Shown piece by piece: positions 1 through 4,621 of a DNA stretch of 5,161 nt. Position numbers and translations under genes: made by a program. The stretch is from Treponema sp. (GTDB lineage: Bacteria; Spirochaetota; Spirochaetia; Treponematales; Breznakiellaceae). The notes under the pieces were generated by a model. That model searched no databases. It saw only the letters and a list, made by a program, of their open reading frames with translations, and was not told where the DNA came from. How positions within the stretch are numbered: position 1 is the stretch's first letter; every line of letters starts with the position of its first letter. The stretch lies in contig JAISND010000059.1 of NCBI GenBank assembly GCA_031276615.1, positions 1-5,161 of the forward strand. Direction: 5' to 3'.

Positions 1-233
1 ACCTTATCCACCAGCCCCTTTCGGGGATTCGCGGAGTGGCCACGGACATTGAAATCCACGCCCGGGAGCTGGATAAACTCCGTGAAAAGATAAACCGCCT
101 TATCGCCGAAGAAACCGGCGTCCCCTTTGAGCAGGTTGAAAAGGACACGGACCGGGACTACTGGATGAACGCGGAGGAGGCGGTCAGGTACGGCCTTATC
201 AGCAGAACGGTTACCAGGCGCTCGGAACTTTAG
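1..233 (+). CDS. clpP: ATP-dependent Clp protease proteolytic subunit, C-terminal part (5' end outside window)
   Basis: This is the last 76 codons of ClpP, the serine peptidase that forms a barrel of two heptameric rings and degrades proteins unfolded by a Clp/Hsp100 ATPase in the cytoplasm. The reading frame is open from base 3 to the TAG at 231-233. The fragment begins with LIHQPLSG, which contains the catalytic histidine (fragment residue 3), followed by the family hallmark ATDIEIHARE (residues 13-22). The helix and the DTDRD segment follow, and its last Asp (residue 52) aligns with the triad aspartate of E. coli ClpP. The AEEAVRYGLI C-terminal motif is also present. The catalytic serine lies upstream of the window. 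No clpX follows; the next gene is convergent, so this may be a stand-alone or second clpP copy (inference). Family assignment is very secure. Confidence 0.96.
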   Translation, partial: LIHQPLSGIRGVATDIEIHARELDKLREKINRLIAEETGVPFEQVEKDTDRDYWMNAEEAVRYGLISRTVTRRSEL

Positions 234-267
234 GGCGCCTTCTGTTCGTATCTGCCCGGATTTACAG

Positions 268-324
268 TGCCGGAAAAACCCGGCAAAGTATATTGGCCTG
301 GTTTTTACACCTGTTTTTGCCGGG
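268..324 (-). terminator. Inverted-repeat cluster between convergent genes, probable terminator of the pyrophosphatase gene
   Basis: The clpP and pyrophosphatase stop codons face each other across 94 bp. A perfect 9-bp inverted repeat pairs 279-287 (CCCGGCAAA) with 316-324 (TTTGCCGGG) across a 28-nt loop. Read on the minus strand, the second arm is followed directly by TTTTT (278-274), as in an intrinsic terminator, though the loop is long. A second perfect hairpin, TGCCGG 268-273 with CCGGCA 280-285, overlaps the first and excludes it. A weaker AAAAACC/GGTTTTT pairing (274-280 with 300-306) could serve the plus strand. The position and U-tract support a terminator; which fold forms is unknown. 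Confidence 0.45.
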
Positions 325-327
325 CCT

Positions 328-1983
328 TCATTTCCACGCGGCTTTTTCTACCAGTTCCGAAAGCAGGGGGATAAGCTGTTTTTTCCGGGACACCACGTCT
401 TTAAGCACGTATATGCCCCGCTCCTTTTCCGGAAAGTTGACGAGGCCGGTAAAGGATTTTTCACCTCGTATAAAGAGCAGGGAATCGAGTACGGTGACAT
501 CGGTTACAAGCAGCGCGGCAAAAAGGTACTGCTTCGCGGCGCAGGTTTTTTCCAGGGCGGAGAATATCCCGGCGCTGCGGGCAAGAAGCGCCTGGGGGTT
601 ATCGGTTTCAATCTGGCTTACCGAAAAGCTGAATCCGTGATCGGTGTATTCTTTCATGTCAAGGGTGACGATTTCATCGGCGGAAAGGGCGTCGACATTG
701 CTGGCCGCCGACAGGATATCCTGCCCCAGGGTTTTGATGTCAAGGCCGGTAATCGAGGAGAGGTATTCCGCGGCTTCAATGTCCGTATCCGTGGCCGTTG
801 CCGACTGCAGAACGAGGGTATCGGCCAGAATGCCGGCCAGTAAAATTGAGGCGATGCCCTTTTCCAGCGGAATCTTCTGTTCCCGGTACAGGTTGGTGAT
901 GATCGTACAGGTTGCGCCTACCACCCGGTTAATGAAAGTGATGGGATAGGGGGTGGACAAATTTCCCAGCCGGTGATGATCGATCACCTCAAGGATTTTG
1001 TAATTCTCAATGCCCTCAATCGCCTGGCCCGGCTCGTTGTGATCCACCATGATCACTCTGATGTTCGGTTCCTTGATAAGATCACCCTCAAAGATAACCC
1101 CCGCCACCCTGCCTTCTTCGTCACCCACGGGGAGAGAACGGGACGGCGCTTTTGAAAGGGATTCTCGGATATTCTTTACCGGATCGCCCAGCCTGATCAG
1201 GGGTACGCCGGTATCGCCCAGGGAACCTACCGGTACCGAGTAGATGATCAGCATGGCGGTGGAGGAAGTGTCGAAGGGGCTAATCAGGACGGTGACCCTG
1301 TTTTTTTCGGCCAGGGTAACCAGTTCCCTTGAAGGGGTATTCCCGTTTGAAAGGATGAGGGCGCGAACCTTCCGCTCGATACAGTGTTTCTGAATATCCC
1401 ACCGGTCACCCACGATGACCAGGGCCTCGTCCGGGCCTTCCGCTTCCAGATGGGTCTTGAAATATTCCGTATAGGACGCGGCAACCACAATGGGAGATTT
1501 TTTTACTTCCTCTTTATTGAAGAGAGTTACCGGCTGGGCATGGATGGTAGCCGCGAGATGATCCAGTGAAAGGGGGAAGGATGATTTTTTCTGGGGGTTA
1601 ATATTGGTGATGATGTACCGGGCAAAGCCCTTGTAGTGGAGCATGCTCCGGTAGACGCCGTTCCGATCCACAATGGGAAGCACCCTGGCATCGTTGTTCT
1701 GAAGCTGCTCCAGTGCGTCCCAGAGGCAGGAATCTTCATTGACCGTCTGGGGAGATCCCGAAAGGTAATAGCCCGCCTTGGGGATCAGATCGGGCAGGTA
1801 TTCGGGAACGGGAATGTTGAAGCGTTCGAAAATATACTCCGTCTGGGGGCTTATTTTCCCGGCCCTGGCGGGGTAACAGTTTTTTAACCCCTGCGCCTGC
1901 TTCAGCCGGGCATAGGCGGCGGCGGAAACAACGGAATCCGTGTCGGGGTTGCGGTGTCCGATTACATAAATTATTTTGTCCAT
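328..1983 (-). CDS. ppaC: Manganese-dependent inorganic pyrophosphatase, family II, with CBS-DRTGG-CBS regulatory insert
   Basis: This 551-residue cytoplasmic enzyme is predicted to hydrolyse PPi to two phosphates, pulling PPi-releasing biosynthetic reactions forward. The N-terminal DHH part carries GHRNPDTDS, with metal ligands His10, Asp14 and Asp16. The DHH fold is then interrupted by a regulatory module: CBS repeat 1 (about 74-125), a DRTGG-like domain (about 135-250) and CBS repeat 2 (about 260-304). The DHH fold resumes with VDHNE (Asp314) and DHHRLGN (335-341), then GILADT (Asp388). The DHHA2 domain ends in SRKKQ (532-536), the phosphate-binding signature. Length and order match clostridial CBS-pyrophosphatases of about 550 residues, compared with about 310 for family II enzymes lacking the insert. 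In characterised relatives the CBS pair binds AMP/ADP (inhibition) and ATP or diadenosine polyphosphates (activation); the same regulation here is inference. The start is the ATG at 1983-1981, just before the catalytic motif, with a GGAAAAG-like ribosome site at 1998-1992. It is divergent from pth and convergent with clpP. Confidence 0.95.
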   Translation of the reverse strand: MDKIIYVIGHRNPDTDSVVSAAAYARLKQAQGLKNCYPARAGKISPQTEYIFERFNIPVPEYLPDLIPKAGYYLSGSPQTVNEDSCLWDALEQLQNNDARVLPIVDRNGVYRSMLHYKGFARYIITNINPQKKSSFPLSLDHLAATIHAQPVTLFNKEEVKKSPIVVAASYTEYFKTHLEAEGPDEALVIVGDRWDIQKHCIERKVRALILSNGNTPSRELVTLAEKNRVTVLISPFDTSSTAMLIIYSVPVGSLGDTGVPLIRLGDPVKNIRESLSKAPSRSLPVGDEEGRVAGVIFEGDLIKEPNIRVIMVDHNEPGQAIEGIENYKILEVIDHHRLGNLSTPYPITFINRVVGATCTIITNLYREQKIPLEKGIASILLAGILADTLVLQSATATDTDIEAAEYLSSITGLDIKTLGQDILSAASNVDALSADEIVTLDMKEYTDHGFSFSVSQIETDNPQALLARSAGIFSALEKTCAAKQYLFAALLVTDVTVLDSLLFIRGEKSFTGLVNFPEKERGIYVLKDVVSRKKQLIPLLSELVEKAAWK

Positions 1984-2051
1984 ATATCTGTCTTTTCCGA
2001 TAATAGTAAAGGGCGTATATTAATTCGTCAAGCTGAGGGAGGCTGATCAGG
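1984..2051. promoter_or_regulatory. Divergent intergenic region, candidate promoters for ppaC (-) and pth (+)
   Basis: This A+T-rich 68-bp gap separates two divergent starts, so it should hold both promoters. On the minus strand, TTGACG (2031-2026) sits 17 bp upstream of TACTAT (2008-2003), a reasonable sigma70-type pair for ppaC. The overlapping TATTAT (2005-2000) is an alternative -10. Either would give a very short 5' leader that may include little or none of the GGAAAAG ribosome site. On the plus strand, TATATT (2016-2021) could be the pth -10, with only a poor -35 (TTTTCC 1993-1998, 17-bp spacer). These are motif matches by eye only. Confidence 0.35.
2035..2042 (+). promoter_or_regulatory. 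Shine-Dalgarno sequence of pth
   Basis: The purine run GAGGGAGG ends nine bases before the ATG at 2052. It strongly matches the 16S rRNA anti-Shine-Dalgarno and supports this start for pth. Confidence 0.7.
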
Positions 2052-2768
2052 ATGATTCAACTTGTTGCTTTTCTGGGGAATCCCGGCGCCGAATATGCCC
2101 GCAACCGGCATAACGCCGGGCGGCTTCTCGCGGCGGAACTGCCCTTCTATTCATCCCTTGGGTGGCGGAAAAAATACAGGGGCCTCTACGCGGCGCTGGA
2201 CGCCGGTTCTCTGGCAGCCGCGCATGCGGCCTTAAAGCCCGCGGCCCCGGACTCGGGCACGGAACAGGCCGCGCCGCCCGCCGCGGAGCTTCCCGCGCAA
2301 TTTCATTTCCTTATGCCCGAAACCTACATGAACCTTTCAGGCGAATCGGTTTTCGCCGCGGCGTCTTTTTTCAGGATCAAACCGGAGGAAATTTTGATTG
2401 TCCACGACGAACTGGAAATTGCCCCCGGCGCGCTTTCCCTGAAATTTTCGGGGGGGCTTGGCGGACATAACGGCCTGCGCTCGATGAAGGCCCGCTTCGG
2501 AACCGCCGCCTTCTGGCGGCTGCGGATAGGCATAGGCCGGCCCGGTGACCGGCAGCCCGGAAAGGGCGGCGGCCCGGGGAGCGGCGGGGACATTGCCGGC
2601 TGGGTTTTGTCCGATTTCGGCAGGGCAGAGGAGGAGGCCCTTGCCCCGGTACTGGCGGCCGGCGCGGAGGTTCTTGTCCGCGCCCTGGCCGAAAAACCCG
2701 AAGCCCTGCTTCCCGAATGGAGCAAAAAGACGCTAAACACCGCCGCCGGGGGCCAGGCCCTACAGTGA
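2052..2768 (+). CDS. pth: Peptidyl-tRNA hydrolase with low-complexity insertions
   Basis: Pth cleaves the ester bond of peptidyl-tRNAs that drop off ribosomes, recycling tRNA in the cytoplasm. All catalytic and tRNA-contact residues are present: Asn10 in LGNPG, catalytic His20 in RNRHNAG, Asn94 in TYMNLSG, Asp119 in VHDELE, and His139/Asn140 in GGLGGHNGL. The GIGRP motif (160-164) follows. Asn10 and His20 fall at the same numbers as in E. coli Pth, which supports the ATG at 2052. The protein has 238 residues against the usual 185-200. The surplus lies in an Ala/Pro-rich segment (about 50-82) between the first catalytic region and the FHFLMPETYMN strand, in a Gly-rich stretch (about 166-181) after GIGRP, and in a somewhat extended C-terminus. 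The core motifs are intact, so I expect an active enzyme. The gene diverges from ppaC, and its stop overlaps the convergent dehydrogenase stop. Confidence 0.94.
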   Translation: MIQLVAFLGNPGAEYARNRHNAGRLLAAELPFYSSLGWRKKYRGLYAALDAGSLAAAHAALKPAAPDSGTEQAAPPAAELPAQFHFLMPETYMNLSGESVFAAASFFRIKPEEILIVHDELEIAPGALSLKFSGGLGGHNGLRSMKARFGTAAFWRLRIGIGRPGDRQPGKGGGPGSGGDIAGWVLSDFGRAEEEALAPVLAAGAEVLVRALAEKPEALLPEWSKKTLNTAAGGQALQ

Positions 2769-3512
2769 GATCGTGGTGCCGCCGTCAACCTTTAGTTCCA
2801 TGGCGGTGATATAGGCCGAGGCGTCGGAAAGCAGGAATACCGCGGCCATGCCGATGTCTTTGGGCGTGCCGAGCCTTCCCAGCATGGAGCGGCGTTCCAC
2901 CAGGGCGCGGCGTTCGGGAACCCGTTCAAGCGAAACCTTCACAAGGTCGGTTTCTATCCAGCCGGGGGCGATGGCGTTGACCCTGACGCCCTTCGGGGAA
3001 AATTCGCTGGCAAGGGCGCGGCACATGGCGCTTAACGCCCCCTTGGTACCCGAATAGGGCAGGTTCTTCGTCAGCCCCATGTGCGCCGCGGCGGAGCTGA
3101 TAAAAACAATGGAACCGCTTTTCCGCTCAAGCATTCCCGCCGCGATTTCTTTTGTCAGGGCATAGGCGCCAAAGACATTGGTTTCAAAGAGCGTCCTGAA
3201 TTCGTCCACGCTGTAATCAAGGGCCTCCTTGTTGTTCTGTATCCCCGCGTTGTTCACCAGCCCGTCAACCGGCCCGAAACGTTTCCGCAGCTCCCCGGCC
3301 GCGGCCGGGATGCCCCCGTCATCCGTCAGATCCAGACGGAACCATGAGACGCCCAATCCGGCCGCGGCTTTTTCAAGCAGCTCCCGCCGCCGTCCCGCGA
3401 TTATCACCTCCGCGCCGCAGTCCTTGCATTCGGCGGCGATTCCGTAACCCAGGCCTGTGGCCCCGCCGGTAATTAAAATCCTTTTTCCTTCAAGGGATAT
3501 TTCCTTTTTCAT
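2760..3512 (-). CDS. Classical short-chain dehydrogenase/reductase (SDR family oxidoreductase)
   Basis: This 250-residue protein is a typical-length classical SDR, a cytoplasmic NAD(P)(H)-dependent oxidoreductase. The Rossmann signature TGGATGLG lies at 15-22, the structural NNAG at 87-90, the active-site Asn at 112 (TNVFGAY), and the catalytic Ser140, Tyr153 and Lys157 in ISSAAA...YSGTK. APGWIETDL (182-190) and the C-terminal VDGG (242-245) are also present. Arginines 41-43 directly after the second beta strand suggest NADP(H) preference (inference). The usual YITG near the C-terminus reads YITA (234-237). The substrate cannot be told from sequence; FabG-like, gluconate or sugar-alcohol dehydrogenases share these motifs, so I give no symbol. 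The start is the ATG at 3512-3510, which gives a normal N-terminus before the first strand. No Shine-Dalgarno precedes it. The gene is divergent from mazG by 37 bp, and its TAG overlaps the end of pth by 9 bp. Confidence 0.92.
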   Translation of the reverse strand: MKKEISLEGKRILITGGATGLGYGIAAECKDCGAEVIIAGRRRELLEKAAAGLGVSWFRLDLTDDGGIPAAAGELRKRFGPVDGLVNNAGIQNNKEALDYSVDEFRTLFETNVFGAYALTKEIAAGMLERKSGSIVFISSAAAHMGLTKNLPYSGTKGALSAMCRALASEFSPKGVRVNAIAPGWIETDLVKVSLERVPERRALVERRSMLGRLGTPKDIGMAAVFLLSDASAYITAMELKVDGGTTISL

Positions 3513-3549
3513 GGGTAAATTCTAATATAAAACAACAGGAAAGGATACC
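3513..3549. promoter_or_regulatory. 37-bp divergent gap: shared AT-rich -10 region for the SDR gene (-) and mazG (+)
   Basis: The gap contains the A+T-rich core TCTAATATAAAA (3521-3532). On the minus strand TATATT (3529-3524) could be the SDR -10, placing the transcript start only a few bases before its ATG. On the plus strand TAATAT (3523-3528) or TATAAA (3526-3531) could serve mazG. No good -35 box is visible for either gene, and any -35 would lie inside the opposite gene. The assignment rests on location and A+T content. Confidence 0.3.
3537..3545 (+). promoter_or_regulatory. Shine-Dalgarno region of mazG
   Basis: AGGAAAGGA precedes the ATG at 3550, with two possible pairings: AGGA ending nine bases upstream, or AAGGA ending four bases upstream. 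It supports the chosen mazG start. Confidence 0.6.
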
Positions 3550-4422
3550 ATGAAAACCAGGAAAACCGCGGCGGCGGAAAAACAGTTCGCCCGCCTTTAC
3601 AGCATCGTTATGCGCCTTCGCGCCCCCGGCGGCTGTCCCTGGGACAGGGAACAGAACCCCGCCAGCCTGCGCGGGGATCTTATCGAAGAAACCTATGAGT
3701 GCGTCGAGGCGATTGACGAGGAAAACCCCGCCCACGCGGCGGAAGAGCTGGGCGATATTTTTCTGCTCGCGACCATGCTTTCCCATATGTATGAACAGGA
3801 GGGATTTTTTTCCGTGGCCGATGTGCTTGACGGGGTGAGCGGGAAAATCATCCGCCGCCACCCCCATGTGTTCGGCGGGACGGTGGAGGGCGGGGCGGCC
3901 GCGGAACCTTTGACTTCCACCCAGGTTCTGGACAACTGGGCGCGGATCAAGGTGGAGCAGGAAGGCAGAAAGCCAAAGGATTCGATCCTCGATGAAGTGA
4001 GCCGCGGCCTTCCTCCCCTGGACAGGGCCTGGAAACTTCAGAAGAAAGCCGCCGGAGCCGGATTTGACTGGCCGGACCTCAGGGGTCTTATGGGCAAGAT
4101 AAGGGAAGAACTCGGCGAGGTAGAGGAGGCGCTTGCTTCCGCGGGAGTCGAATTGTCATCCGCGGCGGACGGGGCCGCAGTTTCCGTGGCCGCCGGTACA
4201 GCCGCCGCTGTTGAGGAGGAGCTTGGGGACCTGCTCTTTTCGGTGGTCAATCTCTGCCGTTATCTTAAAGTGGAACCTTCGGTCGCGCTCCAGCGGACCA
4301 ACAGCAAATTTACCGGGCGCTTCAAATACGTGGAAAAAAAGATGAAGGAAAAGGGCCGGGCGATGTCCGGGGAAAACCTTGCGCTGATGGATTCCTTTTG
4401 GGAAGAGGCCAAAAAGCTGTAA
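3550..4422 (+). CDS. mazG: Nucleoside triphosphate pyrophosphohydrolase MazG
   Basis: MazG hydrolyses NTPs and dNTPs to the monophosphate plus PPi, and in E. coli is linked to nucleotide-pool cleaning and to lowering ppGpp. This 290-residue protein shows the tandem two-domain form. In the N domain are GGCPWDREQ (27-35), EETYE (46-50) and EELGD (65-69), giving the EExxE...ExxD metal-binding pattern, then RRHPHVFG (102-109). DNWARIK (128-134) and the linker SRGLPPLDRAWKLQKKAA follow. In the C domain are EELGE (186-190), EELGD (223-227) and NSKFTGRF (251-258). Both metal sites look intact. Length exceeds E. coli MazG (263), mainly through an Ala-rich segment at about 195-221 between the two halves of the C-domain metal motif. 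The start has a good ribosome site. It is co-directional with polA but separated by 199 bp. No mazE or mazF is present, so this is not a toxin-antitoxin locus. Confidence 0.95.
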   Translation: MKTRKTAAAEKQFARLYSIVMRLRAPGGCPWDREQNPASLRGDLIEETYECVEAIDEENPAHAAEELGDIFLLATMLSHMYEQEGFFSVADVLDGVSGKIIRRHPHVFGGTVEGGAAAEPLTSTQVLDNWARIKVEQEGRKPKDSILDEVSRGLPPLDRAWKLQKKAAGAGFDWPDLRGLMGKIREELGEVEEALASAGVELSSAADGAAVSVAAGTAAAVEEELGDLLFSVVNLCRYLKVEPSVALQRTNSKFTGRFKYVEKKMKEKGRAMSGENLALMDSFWEEAKKL

Positions 4423-4554
4423 TTACGATTTTGGTATAGAACAGAGTCGTTCAGAAAATTCAGTTTCTGCCGAGCCAAAGGCTCGCCAACAACCTCTTGA
4501 AAAATATCCGCAAGCCGGCCTTTGGTCAACCAACCGCTTGTCGAACAAGTCCAT
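4423..4554 (-). CDS. Possible small ORF of 43 codons, unknown function
   Basis: An ATG at 4554-4552 opens a frame on the minus strand that stops at TAA (4425-4423). It covers the gap almost exactly up to the mazG stop codon. The predicted peptide starts MDLFDKRLVDQ, is rich in charged residues and has three cysteines (residues 15, 22 and 38), with no membrane segment or motif I recognise. A purine stretch AGGGG lies six bases upstream of the ATG. However, the same DNA is packed with small hairpins, and a frame this short arises readily by chance. It may equally be part of a non-coding repeat. I list it only so it is not lost. Confidence 0.15.
   Translation of the reverse strand: MDLFDKRLVDQRPACGYFSRGCWRAFGSAETEFSERLCSIPKS
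4452..4485. repeat. Two adjacent short hairpins downstream of mazG
   Basis: CAGAAA (4452-4457) pairs perfectly with TTTCTG (4464-4469) around a 6-nt loop. One base later, CGAGCC (4471-4476) pairs perfectly with GGCTCG (4480-4485) around AAA. The pair lies 30 bases after the mazG stop. No T-run follows, so simple intrinsic termination is doubtful. Confidence 0.5.
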
Positions 4555-4562
4555 TGAAGGCC
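4517..4562. repeat. Nested inverted repeats (possible branched RNA or cruciform element)
   Basis: An outer stem, GGCCTT (4517-4522) with AAGGCC (4557-4562), can extend by TGG/CCA across a 3-nt bulge. It encloses CTTGT (4537-4541) paired with ACAAG (4545-4549) around CGA. A competing local hairpin is TTGGT (4522-4526) with ACCAA (4529-4533). The nesting is suggestive of a structured element, but short stems like these also occur by chance. Confidence 0.35.
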
Positions 4563-4609
4563 CCTATACGTCCTGCTTTCTTTCCCTACCCCTTTTTTCT
4601 TTTTTCGGT

Positions 4610-4615
4610 TACAAT
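4610..4615 (+). promoter_or_regulatory. Candidate -10 element of polA
   Basis: TACAAT matches the sigma70 -10 consensus at five of six positions and ends six bases before the polA ATG, so a transcript from it would begin at or near the start codon. No convincing -35 lies about 17 bases upstream, where the sequence is pyrimidine-rich. Confidence 0.25.
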
Positions 4616-4621
4616 GGAATT

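Larger units (their letters stand above)
4423..4621. other. mazG-polA intergenic region with clustered hairpins and a pyrimidine tract
   Basis: This 199-bp gap is clearly less G+C-rich than the flanking genes. Its left part (4452-4562) carries a series of short perfect inverted repeats, listed separately. Its right part (4571-4606) is almost purely pyrimidine on the plus strand, with only two purines in 36 bases, including a T6-C-T6 run at 4593-4605. No known RNA family is recognisable by eye. It should contain the mazG terminator and the polA promoter unless the two genes are cotranscribed, but no hairpin is followed directly by a T-tract. Confidence 0.5.

Noticed and set aside
293..640. 115-codon plus-strand frame opposite the pyrophosphatase C-terminus
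   Set aside because: It is antisense to the DHHA2 domain including SRKKQ and has no ribosome site or motif of its own.
2324..2788. 154-codon open frame on the minus strand opposite pth
   Set aside because: It lies antisense within pth, whose catalytic motifs are unmistakable. The peptide is a Pro/Ser/Arg-rich translation with no domain, a typical shadow frame in G+C-rich DNA.
3490..3867. 125-codon minus-strand frame spanning the SDR-mazG gap
   Set aside because: It runs antisense through the mazG N-terminal metal motifs and overlaps the SDR start. It shows no recognisable domain.
3550..4422. mazG as a marker of a MazEF toxin-antitoxin or defence locus
   Set aside because: No mazE or mazF-like frame is adjacent, and the protein is the full two-domain housekeeping MazG rather than a short phage-type or defence-associated form.
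4260..4529. 89-codon minus-strand frame starting with TTG and overlapping the mazG end
   Set aside because: Most of it is antisense to the conserved mazG C-terminus. Only its first part lies in the gap, where a different frame has an ATG and a better-placed stop.
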